A DNA stretch of 64,000 nucleotides, taken from Nocardioides panacisoli (lineage in GTDB: Bacteria; Actinomycetota; Actinomycetes; Propionibacteriales; Nocardioidaceae). Shown here one piece after another: positions 9,789-19,434 of this stretch. The stretch is from contig NZ_CP080409.1 in assembly GCF_019448235.1 (NCBI RefSeq), forward strand, positions 930,001 through 994,000, written 5' to 3'. Below the pieces are notes generated by a model, which saw only the letters and a program-made list of their open reading frames with translations, had not been told where the DNA came from and made no database searches. The translations under genes were made by a program, and so were the position numbers. Within the stretch, counting starts at the first letter, position 1. The number at the start of each line of letters is the position of its first letter.

Positions 9789-11464
9789 CGCCGGTGCTCC
9801 CGGTAGTAGCCGATGAGCGACCGGGTGGAGGGGTCCTGCCGGGCGAGGGCATCGGTGTCGCCGGCCACCGCGGGGGTGACCTGCTGTGCCAGCTCCTTGC
9901 CCAACTCGACTCCCCACTGGTCGAAACTGTCGACACCCCATAGTGCACCCTGCACGAAGGTGATGTGCTCGTAGAGCGCGATGAGCTGGCCGAGCACGCC
10001 CGGGGTCAGTTCGGGGGCCATGATCGAGGTCGTGGGCCGGTTGCCGGGGAAGGTTCGTGCCGGGACCAGGTCCGCGGCGACGCCGGCGTCACGGACCTCC
10101 TCCGCGGTGCGACCGAAGGCGAGTGCCGCGGTCTGGGCGAAGAAGTTCGCCAGCAGCACCTCGTGCACGTCCACGTCGCCGTCCTGCAGCGGATGGGCGG
10201 GCGTCGCCACCGCGATGAAGTCGGCCGGCACGAGTCGGGTGCCCTGGTGCAGCAGCTGGTAGAAGGCGTGCTGGCCGTTGGTGCCGGGCTCGCCCCAGAA
10301 GACCTCGCCGGTGTGCGCCGCGACGGGCGAGCCGTCCCACCGGACCCGCTTGCCGTTGGACTCCATGGTCAGCTGCTGGAGGTACGCCGGGAAGCGGTGC
10401 AGGTGCTGGTTGTAGGGCAGGACGGCGTGGGTGTGGGCGTCGAGGAAGTTGACGTACCAGACGTTGAGGAGCCCCATCAGCAGTGGCACGTTCTCGTGCG
10501 GGGCGGCGGTGCGGAAGTGCTCGTCGAGCCGGTGGAACCCGTCGAGCAGCTCGGCGAAGCCCTCGGGCCCGATCGCGATCGCCAGCGAGGTGCCGATCGC
10601 GGAGTCCAGCGAGTAGCGGCCCCCGACCCAGTCCCAGAACCCGAAGGCGTTGGCGGGGTCGATGCCGAACTCCGCGACCTTGTCCAGTGCGGTCGAGACC
10701 GCTACGAAGTGGCGCGCCACCGCCTCGGCGCGGTCGTCCTCGGTGAGGGCGCCGGCCGCCGTCAGCGAGTCCAGCAGCCAGGCGCGGCACAGCCGCGCGT
10801 TGGTGAGGGTCTCGAGGGTGGAGAAGCTCTTGCTCGACACGACGAAGAGCGTCGTCGCGGGGTCGAGGTCCGCCAGGCACTGCGCCGCATCGGTCGGGTC
10901 GATGTTGCTGATGAAGCGGCACGTGATGCGCTCGTGGCGGTACGCGGCGAGCGCCTCGTACGCCATCACCGGCCCCAGGTCGGACCCGCCGATCCCGATG
11001 TTGACGACCGTGGTGATCGGCTCACCGGTCACGCCGGTCCACGCCCCGGAGCGGACGCTCTCGGCGAGGGCGTAGACGCGGGCGAGGACGTCGTGGACGT
11101 CGGCGACGACGTCCTGCCCGTCCAGGGTCAGGTCGGCGCCCGGGGGGAGCCGGAGCGCGGTGTGGAGGGCCGGGCGGTCCTCGGTCGCGTTGACCGGGGC
11201 ACCGGCGTACATCGCGTCGCGGTGGTCGGCGACGCCGGTCTCGTCCGCGAGCGCGAGGAGAGCGGCCAGGACCTCGCCGTCGACGAGGTTCTTCGACAGG
11301 TCGACGTGCAGGTCGGCCGCCGGGTGAGTCCAGCGCGTGGCCCGGTCGGGGTCGGCGGCGAACCAGCCCCGCAGGTCGGGGGAGAACCCCGCGGCCAGGT
11401 CGGTGAGCCGGGCCCACGCGGCGGTCCCGGTCGGGTCGACGGGTGCTCCGGGCCGGGACTCCAC
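9785..11464 (-). CDS. pgi: Glucose-6-phosphate isomerase
   Basis: 559 residues from GTG 11462-11464, two bases after the tal stop codon. PGI signatures are [29 protein letters not shown], the sugar-phosphate loop around [11 protein letters not shown], and [11 protein letters not shown]; the C-terminal [11 protein letters not shown] is also present. It interconverts glucose 6-phosphate and fructose 6-phosphate. In many actinobacteria this position holds zwf and opcA, so its presence between tal and pgl is notable. GTG starts further upstream would run into tal. Confidence 0.96.
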   Translation of the reverse strand: MESRPGAPVDPTGTAAWARLTDLAAGFSPDLRGWFAADPDRATRWTHPAADLHVDLSKNLVDGEVLAALLALADETGVADHRDAMYAGAPVNATEDRPALHTALRLPPGADLTLDGQDVVADVHDVLARVYALAESVRSGAWTGVTGEPITTVVNIGIGGSDLGPVMAYEALAAYRHERITCRFISNIDPTDAAQCLADLDPATTLFVVSSKSFSTLETLTNARLCRAWLLDSLTAAGALTEDDRAEAVARHFVAVSTALDKVAEFGIDPANAFGFWDWVGGRYSLDSAIGTSLAIAIGPEGFAELLDGFHRLDEHFRTAAPHENVPLLMGLLNVWYVNFLDAHTHAVLPYNQHLHRFPAYLQQLTMESNGKRVRWDGSPVAAHTGEVFWGEPGTNGQHAFYQLLHQGTRLVPADFIAVATPAHPLQDGDVDVHEVLLANFFAQTAALAFGRTAEEVRDAGVAADLVPARTFPGNRPTTSIMAPELTPGVLGQLIALYEHITFVQGALWGVDSFDQWGVELGKELAQQVTPAVAGDTDALARQDPSTRSLIGYYREHRR

Positions 11465-11466
11465 GG

Positions 11467-12573
11467 TCAGCCCATCTGGCCCTGGACGGTGGCGACCAGC
11501 TCGTCCCAGGAGGCGACGAACTTCTCGACGCCCTCGCGCTCGAGGACGGTGAGCACGTCGTCGAGGTCGATCCCGACCTCGGCCAGCTCGTCCATGACCT
11601 GTTGGGCCGCGTCGGCCGTCCCGGTGACGGTGTCGGGGGCGTTGCCGGACTCCACCGGGCCGTGGTCGGCGTAGGCCTCCAGCGTCTTCTCCGGCATCGT
11701 GTTCACGGTGCCGGCCACGACGAGCTCGCTGACGTAGAGGGTGTCCGGGTAGGCCGGGTCCTTGGTCCCGGTCGAGGCCCACAGCGGTCGCTGCACGTTG
11801 GCGCCGGCTGCGGCCAGGGCCTCCCAGCGCTCACCGCTGAACACCTCGGCGTACGCCGCGTGCGCGAGCCGGGCGTTGGCGACCGCGGCGCGGCCACGGA
11901 GGTTCTGCGCCTGCACCGTCCCGATCTCGTCGAGCCGGCCGTCCACCTCCGCGTCGACGCGGGAGACGAAGAACGAGGCCACCGAGTGGATCCGGGACAG
12001 GTCGTGGCCGGCCTCGTGGGCCCGCTCGAGCCCCTCGAGGTAGGCCGCCATGACGTCGCGGTAGCGGTCGAGGCCGAAGATGAGGGTGACGTTGACGCTG
12101 ATGCCGTCGGCGATCGCGGCAGTGATCGCCGGGAGGCCCGCCTCGGTCGCCGGGATCTTGATCAGCGCGTTCGGACGGTCGACGGCCTTCCACAGTGCGC
12201 GCGCCGACGCGATGGTGTCCTCCGTGCGGTGCGCCAGCGCGGGCTCCACCTCGATGGAGACACGTCCGTCGGCCGGGGTGCGCTCGTGGACGGGCGCCAG
12301 CACGTCGCACGCCTCGCGCACGTCCCGCGTGGTGAGCTCGAAGACCACCTCGTCGACCTGCGCGCCGCGCGACACGAGCTCGCGGACCTGGGCGTCGTAG
12401 CGTTCGCCGTCGGCGACGGCACCGGCGAAGATCGTGGGGTTCGTCGTCACCCCCACGACGGACCGGTCCTCGATCAGCGCGGCGAGGTTGCCGGTCTCGA
12501 TCCGCTCGCGCGACAGGTCGTCGAGCCAGATGGACACCCCCGCCTCGGCGAGGGCCTGCAGACGATCACTCAT
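11467..12573 (-). CDS. tal: Transaldolase
   Basis: 368 residues from ATG 12571-12573, with a GAGGAG site six bases upstream. Family motifs are [12 protein letters not shown] at the N-terminus, [11 protein letters not shown], and the Schiff-base lysine in [11 protein letters not shown]. The length matches the longer actinobacterial transaldolases. It transfers a dihydroxyacetone unit between sugar phosphates in the non-oxidative pentose phosphate pathway, working directly with the transketolase encoded 37 bp upstream. Confidence 0.96.
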   Translation of the reverse strand: MSDRLQALAEAGVSIWLDDLSRERIETGNLAALIEDRSVVGVTTNPTIFAGAVADGERYDAQVRELVSRGAQVDEVVFELTTRDVREACDVLAPVHERTPADGRVSIEVEPALAHRTEDTIASARALWKAVDRPNALIKIPATEAGLPAITAAIADGISVNVTLIFGLDRYRDVMAAYLEGLERAHEAGHDLSRIHSVASFFVSRVDAEVDGRLDEIGTVQAQNLRGRAAVANARLAHAAYAEVFSGERWEALAAAGANVQRPLWASTGTKDPAYPDTLYVSELVVAGTVNTMPEKTLEAYADHGPVESGNAPDTVTGTADAAQQVMDELAEVGIDLDDVLTVLEREGVEKFVASWDELVATVQGQMG

Positions 12574-12610
12574 GGGTTCTCCTCGGGTGGTGGGGACGTA
12601 GGGGGTCCGA

Positions 12611-14716
12611 TCAGCGGGCGGCGAGCGACTCCTGGGCTGCCGCCACGACGGCCTCGGTGGTGATGCCGAACTCGCGGTAGAGGGTGGCGAAGTCGGCCGA
12701 GGCGCCGAAGTGCTCCAGCGAGACCGACCGTCCGGCGTCACCGACGATGTCGCGCCAGCCCTGGGCGATGCCGGCCTCGACGCTCACCCGGGCGCGCACC
12801 TCGGGGGGCAGGACCGAGTCGCGGTAGGCCTGGTCCTGGGCGTCGAACCACTCTCGGCACGGCATGGACACCACCCGTGCGGCGATGCCCTGCTCGGCGA
12901 GCTCGGCGCGTGCCTCGACCGCGAGCTGGACCTCCGAGCCGGTGCCGACGAGCACGACGTCGGGCGTGCCGTCGGTGTCGAGCAACACGTAGGCACCGCG
13001 CCGTACGCCGTCGACCGCGCCCCACTCCTGGCCGGTCTCCGGGTCGGTGCCGCGGGGGAAGGTCGGCACGTTCTGGCGGGTGAGGACCAGGCCGGCCGGC
13101 CGGTCGGTCTGCTCGAGCACGGTCGACCAGGCGGCGACGGTCTCGTTGGCGTCGGCGGGGCGCACCACGTCGAGGCCGGGGATGGCGCGCAGCGAGGCGA
13201 GCTGCTCGACCGGCTGGTGGGTGGGGCCGTCCTCGCCGAGCCCGATCGAGTCGTGGGTCCACACGTAGATCGTGGGCAGGTGCATGAGCGCGGCGAGACG
13301 CACCGCCGGACGCATGTAGTCGGAGAACACCAGGAAGGTGCCGCCGAAGATGCGGGTGCCGCTGTGGAGGGTGATGCCGTTCATCACCGACCCCATCGCG
13401 TGCTCGCGGATGCCGAAGTGCAGCACCCGACCGGCGTACGGGTCGCCGGTGAACATGTCGCTGGAGCGCTCCGCGGGCAGGAACGAGGGCACGCCGTCGA
13501 TGGTGGTGTTGTTGGATCCCGCGAGGTCCGCGGACCCGCCCCACAGCTCCGGCATGGCCGGGGCGACGGCGTTGATGACGCTGCCGGAGGCCTTGCGGGT
13601 CGCGACGCCCTTGGCGTCGGCCTCGAAGGTGGGCAGGTCGGCGTCCCATCCCGTGGGGAGCGACCGGGCGGCCATCCGGTCGAGGGCGGCCCGGCCCTCG
13701 GGGTGGGCCTCGGACCAGGCGTCGAACCGCTGCTGCCACTCCTCGTGAGCGGCGGCACCGCGCTGGCGGAGACCGCGGGTGTGCTCCAGGACCTCGGGCG
13801 GCACGTCGAAGGACTGTTCGGGGTCGAGGCCGAGCACCTTCTTCGTGGCGGCGACCTCGTCCTCGCCGAGTGCACTGCCGTGGGCGGCGCCGGTGTCCTG
13901 CGCGTTGGGCGCGGGCCACGCGATGATCGTGCGCAGGGTGATCAGGCTCGGACGGTCGGTGACGGTGGAGGCCTCGGCGAGCGCCGCGTGCAGTGCGGCG
14001 ACGTCCTCGACGTACTCACCGCCGCGGCGCCAGTCGACCTCCTGCACGTGCCAGCCGTACGCCGCGTAGCGGGCTCCCACGTCCTCGCCCAGCGCGATGC
14101 TGGTGTCGTCCTCGATCGAGATCTCATTGGCGTCGTAGATGAGCGTCAGGTTGCCCAGCTGCTGCACGCCCGCGAGCGCCGACGCCTCGGCGCTCACGCC
14201 CTCCTGGATGTCGCCGTCGGAGGCGAGGCAGTAGATCGCGTGGTCGAAAACGGACTCGCCGGCCGGCGCGTCGGGGTCGAGCAGGCCGCGCTGGCGACGC
14301 GCGGCCATCGCCATGCCGACGGCGTTGGCCACGCCCTGGCCCAGGGGGCCGGTGGTGGTCTCGACGCCGGCGGTGTGACCGTGCTCGGGGTGGCCGGGGG
14401 TGCGGCTGCCCCAGGTGCGCAGGTCCTTGATGTCGTCCAGCTCGAGGCCGAAGCCGCCGAGGAAGAGCTGGTTGTACAGCGTCAGCGACGAGTGCCCCAT
14501 GGAGAGCACGAAGCGGTCGCGCCCGACCCACTGCGGGTCGGCCGGGTCGTGCCGCATGACCTTCTGGAACAGCAGGTGCGCCACCGGGGCGAGGCTCATG
14601 GCCGTGCCGGGGTGTCCGTTCGCGGGTGGCCGGACGGCGTCCAGGGCGAGCACCCGGGCAGTGTCCACCGCCTTGTCGTCGAGTTCGGTCCACTCCAGTG
14701 CGGGGATGCTGGTCAC
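12611..14716 (-). CDS. tkt: Transketolase
   Basis: 701 residues from GTG 14714-14716. The thiamine diphosphate domain has [14 protein letters not shown] and the GDGxxQ-type motif [13 protein letters not shown]. The pyrimidine domain contains [14 protein letters not shown] and [18 protein letters not shown], all typical. It moves two-carbon units between sugar phosphates. It is the first gene of the minus-strand tkt-tal-pgi-pgl operon and is divergent from ctaB. A TAGGCT hexamer at 14772-14777 could be its -10 element, giving a leader of about 50 nt. Confidence 0.97.
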   Translation of the reverse strand: MTSIPALEWTELDDKAVDTARVLALDAVRPPANGHPGTAMSLAPVAHLLFQKVMRHDPADPQWVGRDRFVLSMGHSSLTLYNQLFLGGFGLELDDIKDLRTWGSRTPGHPEHGHTAGVETTTGPLGQGVANAVGMAMAARRQRGLLDPDAPAGESVFDHAIYCLASDGDIQEGVSAEASALAGVQQLGNLTLIYDANEISIEDDTSIALGEDVGARYAAYGWHVQEVDWRRGGEYVEDVAALHAALAEASTVTDRPSLITLRTIIAWPAPNAQDTGAAHGSALGEDEVAATKKVLGLDPEQSFDVPPEVLEHTRGLRQRGAAAHEEWQQRFDAWSEAHPEGRAALDRMAARSLPTGWDADLPTFEADAKGVATRKASGSVINAVAPAMPELWGGSADLAGSNNTTIDGVPSFLPAERSSDMFTGDPYAGRVLHFGIREHAMGSVMNGITLHSGTRIFGGTFLVFSDYMRPAVRLAALMHLPTIYVWTHDSIGLGEDGPTHQPVEQLASLRAIPGLDVVRPADANETVAAWSTVLEQTDRPAGLVLTRQNVPTFPRGTDPETGQEWGAVDGVRRGAYVLLDTDGTPDVVLVGTGSEVQLAVEARAELAEQGIAARVVSMPCREWFDAQDQAYRDSVLPPEVRARVSVEAGIAQGWRDIVGDAGRSVSLEHFGASADFATLYREFGITTEAVVAAAQESLAAR

Positions 14717-14839
14717 GAGGCGCGTGCCTTTCGATCAGACGGAAGGGGGACGGGGGCGCTGTCGGGACCGAGCCTACCCAGCGCGGGGGCCGCGACGGCA
14801 ATCGCTCCGGGTCGGTGGCCCGAAGGCCCCCGGCGATGC

Positions 14840-14867
14840 CTCGACCAGCGGAGTGGAGGGCTACAAT
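14840..14867 (+). promoter_or_regulatory. Promoter of ctaB
   Basis: A near-consensus -10 TACAAT (14862-14867) has a weak -35 CTCGAC (14840-14845) 16 bp upstream. It predicts a leader of about 34 nt ending in a GAGGA ribosome site. It is the clearest leadered promoter in this part of the window. Confidence 0.55.
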
Positions 14868-14907
14868 CGCTGACGGCTCAGCCCCCGCAATCGCTTCGAG
14901 GACCTCC

Positions 14908-15882
14908 GTGACGTACGCCGATCCGACCCGGTCTGCCCCGCGGCAGCTCGTCGGGGTCAACGGCGCCGTGGAGGCCGGGACGGACCGCCCTCGGGCGTCG
15001 CTGCGTGACGTGGTCGCCGCATACGTCGGGCTGACCAAGCCGCGCGTGATCGAGCTGCTGCTGCTGACGACGGTGCCGGTGATGTTCTTCGCCGCCCGCG
15101 GCGTCCCGGACCTCGGGCTCGTCGCCGCCACCGTGCTCGGCGGCACGCTCTCGGCCGGCTCCGCCTCGGTCTTCAACTGCGTCTACGACCGCGACATCGA
15201 CGAGCAGATGCGCCGCACCCGGCGGCGGGCGCTGCCGCGCCACATCGTGACGCCCCGTGCGGCCCTGGTGTTCGGCGTCGTGCTCGGCGTCGGGTCCACG
15301 CTGGTGCTGTGGTTCCTGGTCAACCCACTCTCCGCGGTGCTCTCGGTCAGCGCCAACGCGTTCTACGTCTTCGGCTACACCATGCTGCTCAAGCGGCGGA
15401 CGACCCAGAACATCGTGTGGGGCGGCATCGCCGGCTGCTTCCCGGCGCTCATCGGCTGGACCGCGGTGACCAATGAGCTCTCGTGGGTCCCGGTCGTCCT
15501 CTTCGCCGTGGTGTTCTTCTGGACACCGCCGCACACCTGGGCGCTGGCGCTGCGCTACCGCGAGGACTACGCACAGGTCGACGTGCCGATGCTGCCGGTG
15601 GTCAAGTCCGCCCACTCGGTGGCCAAGCAGATCGTCGCCTACAGCTGGGTGATGGTCGCGACGTCGTTGCTGCTGTGGCCGGTGGCCGGCACGGGGCCGG
15701 CGTACCCGATCGCGGCGACGGTGCTCGGCGCGATCTTCCTGGTGCAGGCCCACCAGATGGAGCGTCGCGCGAGCCGGTCCGACGAGCTGTCGGTCATCCG
15801 GCCGATGCACCTGTTCCACAGCAGCAACCTCTACCTCTCGCTGCTGTTCGTCGCGGTCGCGATCGACCCGCTGCTGGGCTGA
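14908..15882 (+). CDS. ctaB: Protoheme IX farnesyltransferase (heme O synthase)
   Basis: 324 residues from GTG 14908, with GAGGA five bases upstream. Both aspartate-rich prenyltransferase motifs are present: NCVYDRDIDEQM, and RYREDYAQVDVPML after TPPHTWALAL. About eight or nine hydrophobic segments follow an N-terminal tail of some 40 residues. It attaches a farnesyl group to heme B to make heme O for cytochrome c oxidase. It is convergent with ctaA, which does the next step, and divergent from tkt; this arrangement is conserved in actinobacteria. Confidence 0.96.
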   Translation: MTYADPTRSAPRQLVGVNGAVEAGTDRPRASLRDVVAAYVGLTKPRVIELLLLTTVPVMFFAARGVPDLGLVAATVLGGTLSAGSASVFNCVYDRDIDEQMRRTRRRALPRHIVTPRAALVFGVVLGVGSTLVLWFLVNPLSAVLSVSANAFYVFGYTMLLKRRTTQNIVWGGIAGCFPALIGWTAVTNELSWVPVVLFAVVFFWTPPHTWALALRYREDYAQVDVPMLPVVKSAHSVAKQIVAYSWVMVATSLLLWPVAGTGPAYPIAATVLGAIFLVQAHQMERRASRSDELSVIRPMHLFHSSNLYLSLLFVAVAIDPLLG

Positions 15883-15907
15883 GCGACCCGCGGAGTCCGC
15901 CGCAGGG

Positions 15908-16819
15908 TCAGTCGCGGGACCGGGTGGCGAGCACGACCCAGGTCAACGCGGCCGAGGTCAACGCCGCGCCCAGCAGGTGGGTGCCGACCAGCAGTTCCGG
16001 CAGGTCCGTGAAGTACTGCACGAACCCGATGACGCCCTGGGCGAGCTCGATGACGAGCAGCACGGTCACCGCTCGGGCGGCACTCCCACCCGCGGTCGAC
16101 GTACGCCGCGTCGCGAGGAGGAGCGCGACGGTGAGGGCGAGCAGGAGGTAGACGCTCGCCGCGTGCACGTGGGACATGACCTGCGGGTCCAGTCCGGTCC
16201 GTCGGGCGTTCTCGTCGCCGGAGTGCGGACCGGACCCGGTCACGACCGTGCCGAGGTAGAGCACCAGCCAGCCGCTGGCGAAGACCGCCCACGCGAGGCG
16301 GCGGACCCCGGCTGCGGCCCCGGGACGGGCACCGCCGCGGACGTGGTCGACGAGCACGACGCACACGCCGATCATCGCCATCGAGAGCAGCAGGTGGAGG
16401 GCGACGACCCACGGGTTGAGGTCGGTGAGCACCGTGACGCCACCGATGACGGCCTGGAACGGGACGCCGAGGGCGACGACGGTCGCGAGCGTGAGGGGGC
16501 GGCGGTCCGCACCGGTGCGGTCGGCGAGCACCCGCTGCAGGGCCGCCACCCAGGTCGCGACAGCGATCGCGACGAGCACGAAGGTCAACAGCCGGTTGCC
16601 GAACTCGATCGCGCTGTGGAACTCCAGCTCGCCGTGGGGGCGGTAGGAATCGGCCGTGCAGCGGGGCCACGTGGGACACCCGAGGCCCGAGCTCGTCAGC
16701 CGCACCGCACCGCCGGTGACGACGATGCCGATGTTGGCGACCAGGTTCGCCACCGCCAGCGGCAGCAACGGCAACTGCGGCAGCCGGGACCGTGTCGGCG
16801 CCTCGCGCAGGGTGCTCAC
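15908..16819 (-). CDS. ctaA: Heme A synthase
   Basis: 303 residues from GTG 16817-16819, chosen because GGGGAG lies seven bases upstream. An in-frame ATG at 16841-16843 would overlap the preceding gene by 10 bp and is the alternative. The protein has eight hydrophobic segments, the early TGGAVRLTSSGLGCPTWP motif with a loop cysteine, and heme-ligand histidines in segments such as EFHSAIEFGNR and VMSHVHAA. It oxidises heme O to heme A in the membrane, supplying cytochrome aa3 oxidase. Confidence 0.94.
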   Translation of the reverse strand: MSTLREAPTRSRLPQLPLLPLAVANLVANIGIVVTGGAVRLTSSGLGCPTWPRCTADSYRPHGELEFHSAIEFGNRLLTFVLVAIAVATWVAALQRVLADRTGADRRPLTLATVVALGVPFQAVIGGVTVLTDLNPWVVALHLLLSMAMIGVCVVLVDHVRGGARPGAAAGVRRLAWAVFASGWLVLYLGTVVTGSGPHSGDENARRTGLDPQVMSHVHAASVYLLLALTVALLLATRRTSTAGGSAARAVTVLLVIELAQGVIGFVQYFTDLPELLVGTHLLGAALTSAALTWVVLATRSRD

Positions 16820-16833
16820 CGTGTCACTCCCCG

Positions 16834-17619
16834 TCACTCCCATCGGAACCATCGGGCGGTCGCGGCCGAGCCCGCCACCGCCCACACGAACAGTACGGCC
16901 AGCTCCCGCCAGGCGATGGTCGAGGAGCAGGCGGCGCGCAGTGCCTCACCCAGCGCCCCCGACGGGAGCCAGTGCACGACCTCGCCGAGGGCGCCGTAGG
17001 ACGTCGTGGGCAGCACGACGGCACCGCCGGCCAGCAGCAGCAGGTAGACGAGGTTGGCGGCCGCCAGGGTCGCCTCGGCGCGCAGCGTGCCGGCGAGCAG
17101 CATGCCCAGCGAGGCGAAGGCGGCCGTCCCCAGCAGCGCGGCGAGGACCAGTGCCACCACCGAGATGTCGGGGTTCCAGCCGAGCAGCAGGCCGGCCGCG
17201 CCGATCACGGCGACCTGGAGGACCTCGACCAGCAGCATGGCCGCGATCTTCCCGGCGAGCAGCGTGGGGCGCCGCAGGGGAGCAGTGCCGAGCCGCTTGA
17301 GGACGCCGTACCGCCGCTCGAATCCGGTCGCGATTGCCAGGGACGTGAAGGAGGTGGACATCACCGCCAGCGCGAGTACGCCGGGGGTCAGGACGTCGAT
17401 GACGGGCCGGTCGAAGGTGAAGGAGAGCCGGTCGGCCGCCGTCACCGCGCCGACGAGCACGATCAGCGGGATGACCAGCGCGAGCAGGAGCTGCTCGCCG
17501 TTGCGCAGGAGCAGTCGGGCCTCCATCGAGGCCTGCGTCGTGACCTGCCGGAGCAGGGGAGCGGCGCCGGGGCGCGGCGTGAAGGTGCCGCGGCCGGCGG
17601 CGGGGCGGGTCGTGGCCAT
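16834..17619 (-). CDS. ABC-2 type transporter permease
   Basis: 261 residues, starting at an ATG that overlaps the stop of the ATPase gene (TGATG at 17617-17621). About six hydrophobic segments and the ABC-2 signature-like stretch FTSLAIATGFERRYGVLKRLG mark the family. It forms a two-gene exporter with the ATPase upstream. This pair sits beside ctaA in many actinobacteria (as in the mycobacterial Rv1456c-Rv1458c region, from memory). The substrate is unknown; drugs, lipids or heme-pathway intermediates are all only possibilities. Confidence 0.88.
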   Translation of the reverse strand: MATTRPAAGRGTFTPRPGAAPLLRQVTTQASMEARLLLRNGEQLLLALVIPLIVLVGAVTAADRLSFTFDRPVIDVLTPGVLALAVMSTSFTSLAIATGFERRYGVLKRLGTAPLRRPTLLAGKIAAMLLVEVLQVAVIGAAGLLLGWNPDISVVALVLAALLGTAAFASLGMLLAGTLRAEATLAAANLVYLLLLAGGAVVLPTTSYGALGEVVHWLPSGALGEALRAACSSTIAWRELAVLFVWAVAGSAATARWFRWE

Positions 17620-18557
17620 CACTCGTTGCCTCCGGTGAGCTCGAGGAAGACGTCCTCGAGGTTGCGCTGGCCGAGGGTCAGCGACTCGGGCAGCACCGCG
17701 TGGTCCTCGCACCAGCCGGCGACCTTCGCCAGCGTCGTGCTGTCCGCCGGGCCCGACACCTGCAGGCTCAGCTCGTCGAGCACGGTGACCTCCGTGCCGT
17801 TGCCGAGCGTGGTGGCCAGGGAGTCGGGGGAGCCGGGAGGGAACGGCTGGGTCACTACGAGCCGGATGGTGGCGACGGTGCCGCCGCGGGTGAGCTCCAA
17901 CGGCGAGCCGCTGGCGACCAGTCGTCCCCGGTCCAGGATGTGCACGCGGTCGGCGAGGCGCTCGGCCTCCTCGAGGTAGTGGGTGGTGAGCACCACGGTG
18001 ACGCCGTCGCCGCGCAGTTCCTCGAGCAGTTCCCACACCGTGCGGCGGATCTGGGGGTCCAGGCCCGCGGTCGGCTCGTCGACGAACACCAGTTCCGGTC
18101 GCCCGACCAGCGCCAGCGCGAGGCCCAGGCGCTGCTGCTGGCCACCGGAGAGGCGACGGTACGGCGTACGCCCGCAGTCGGCGAGGGAGAGTCGCTCCAC
18201 GAGCAGGTCGGGGTCGAGGGGGTGGGCGTGGAGCCGCGCGAAGTGGCGCACCATCTCCTCCGCGCGCGCTCCGCTCCAGGCGCCGCCGGACTGGAGCATG
18301 ACGCCGATCCGCGGCAGCAGCGCCCGACGGTCGGCAACCGGGTCGAGCCCCAGCACGCGGACACGGCCGTGCTGGGCGGTCCGGTATCCCTCGCAGGTCT
18401 CGAGCGTCGTGGTCTTCCCGGCACCGTTGGGACCGAGGACGGCGGTGATCGTGCCGGGCTCGACGTCGAAGCTGAGGCCGTCGACAGCCGTCTTGTCGTC
18501 GTACCGCATCACGAGGTCGTCGACCGTCACGGCCGGGGAGGGAAGCGGTGCGGGCAC
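17619..18557 (-). CDS. ABC transporter ATP-binding protein (drug/lipid exporter type)
   Basis: 312 residues from GTG 18555-18557. The Walker A motif is GPNGAGKTT, the signature LSGGQQQRLGLA and Walker B LVFVDEPTAGLD; a C-terminal extension of about 85 residues follows the ATPase core, as in CcmA/DrrA-type exporters. It energises the permease encoded next to it. A TAGACT hexamer ends 6 nt before the start, so the mRNA is probably leaderless. Confidence 0.92.
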   Translation of the reverse strand: MPAPLPSPAVTVDDLVMRYDDKTAVDGLSFDVEPGTITAVLGPNGAGKTTTLETCEGYRTAQHGRVRVLGLDPVADRRALLPRIGVMLQSGGAWSGARAEEMVRHFARLHAHPLDPDLLVERLSLADCGRTPYRRLSGGQQQRLGLALALVGRPELVFVDEPTAGLDPQIRRTVWELLEELRGDGVTVVLTTHYLEEAERLADRVHILDRGRLVASGSPLELTRGGTVATIRLVVTQPFPPGSPDSLATTLGNGTEVTVLDELSLQVSGPADSTTLAKVAGWCEDHAVLPESLTLGQRNLEDVFLELTGGNE

Positions 18558-18563
18558 CCGGGG

Positions 18564-18569
18564 AGTCTA
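18564..18569 (-). promoter_or_regulatory. -10 element (TAGACT) of the ABC exporter operon
   Basis: Minus-strand TANNNT hexamer 6 nt before the GTG at 18557; it predicts a leaderless transcript. A divergent -10 for the membrane-protein pair lies 20 bp away. Confidence 0.5.
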
Positions 18570-18589
18570 GGACCGCGCCGGTGGTCCTC

Positions 18590-18595
18590 TAGTGT
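18590..18595 (+). promoter_or_regulatory. -10 element (TAGTGT) of the small membrane-protein pair
   Basis: TANNNT hexamer 7 nt before the GTG at 18603, predicting a leaderless mRNA. Confidence 0.5.
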
Positions 18596-18602
18596 GCGGG
18601 CT

Positions 18603-18968
18603 GTGTACGAGTGGCTGTACGGCGTGATCCTCGCCATCTGCCTGCTGGCGGTGCTGTACTTCGTGAGCCTCCTGGTGCGCGACCTCCCCGCCGGCGACCC
18701 GGCGTTCGTGATCGTCGGCGTGCTCGAGCTGCTCCTGGTGGTGCAGCTGGTGCTGGGCGGTGTCGCGCTGGCACGCACGGACGCGGACGTGGCCGGCGTG
18801 CTGTTCGTGAGCTACCTGGTCGGCGTCGCGGTGGCGCCGGTGATCGGGGCCTTCTGGTCACTCGCGGAGCGCTCCCGCGCTGGCACGCTCGTGCTGGTCC
18901 TGTCCGTGGTGACGGTTGCTGCACTGGAGGTGCGGCTCGATGCGATCTGGGGCGCGGCCGGTGCCTGA
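18603..18968 (+). CDS. Small four-helix membrane protein, unknown function
   Basis: 121 residues from GTG 18603. Four hydrophobic segments can be seen, at about residues 5-25, 37-57, 64-84 and 93-112, with very short loops. I do not recognise a named family. It overlaps the next small membrane gene by 8 bp, so the two are translated together and may form one complex. It is divergent from the ABC exporter operon. Confidence 0.75.
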   Translation: MYEWLYGVILAICLLAVLYFVSLLVRDLPAGDPAFVIVGVLELLLVVQLVLGGVALARTDADVAGVLFVSYLVGVAVAPVIGAFWSLAERSRAGTLVLVLSVVTVAALEVRLDAIWGAAGA

Positions 18969-19365
18969 GTCGCGGCGGGTCGACCTGGCGACCGGCTGGG
19001 GTCGCGCGCTCGTGTTCGTCTACGGCGTGTTCGCCGTGGCCGCGACCGGGCGCTCGCTGGTCCAGCTGGGCACCGACGCCGACCGGGCCCCCCTTGCCTA
19101 CTCCCTCTCGCTCGTGGCGGCGGTGATCTACCTGCTCGCCACGACCTGCCTGCTGTTGGGCGGTGTCCGGGGCTGGCGCATCGCCGGCATTGCCGTGGTG
19201 GTCGAGCTGGTCGGCGTGCTCGGGGTCGGGGCGTTGAGCTACGCCGCACCGGACCTCTTCCCGGACCGGACGGTGTGGTCCCACTTCGGGCAGGGGTACG
19301 CGTTCTTCCCCCTGGTGCTGCCCGTTGCCGGGCTGCTGTGGCTGCGACACACGCGGCCGACGTGA
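18961..19365 (+). CDS. Small four-helix membrane protein, unknown function
   Basis: 134 residues from GTG 18961, which lies inside the end of the preceding gene. Four hydrophobic segments (about residues 14-34, 45-67, 75-95 and 108-128). The last loop has PDLFPDRTVWSHFGQGY, and conserved-looking aromatic residues suggest a structured periplasmic loop. No family recognised. The position just upstream of sufR is variable in actinobacteria. Confidence 0.75.
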   Translation: MPESRRVDLATGWGRALVFVYGVFAVAATGRSLVQLGTDADRAPLAYSLSLVAAVIYLLATTCLLLGGVRGWRIAGIAVVVELVGVLGVGALSYAAPDLFPDRTVWSHFGQGYAFFPLVLPVAGLLWLRHTRPT

Positions 19366-19395
19366 CCCAGGCCACCAAGGGTTGCCTCACCTTCG

Positions 19396-19434
19396 TTGAA
19401 CGCCGGAATCAATAACGCCACACTGATGTTGTGG
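19396..19434 (+). promoter_or_regulatory. sufR promoter with SufR-like operator
   Basis: TTGAAC (19396-19401) and CACACT (19419-19424) are spaced by 17 bp. The GTG start of sufR lies 6 nt after the -10, so the message is probably leaderless. An inverted repeat CCACA-N7-TGTGG (19418-19434) covers the -10 and the start codon. Read as ACACT-N5-TGTGG it matches nine of ten bases of the ACACT-N5-TGTGA site that I recall for mycobacterial SufR, which points to autorepression. Confidence 0.6.

Noticed and set aside
9965..11674. Long open frame antisense to pgi
   Set aside because: It mirrors the pgi codons on the opposite strand, a usual effect of high GC. Its residues form no known motif, whereas the minus strand encodes intact glucose-6-phosphate isomerase.
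12710..14911. Very long open frame antisense to tkt
   Set aside because: Same GC effect. Low-complexity valine, glycine and arginine composition, no family motif, and it lies over an intact transketolase.
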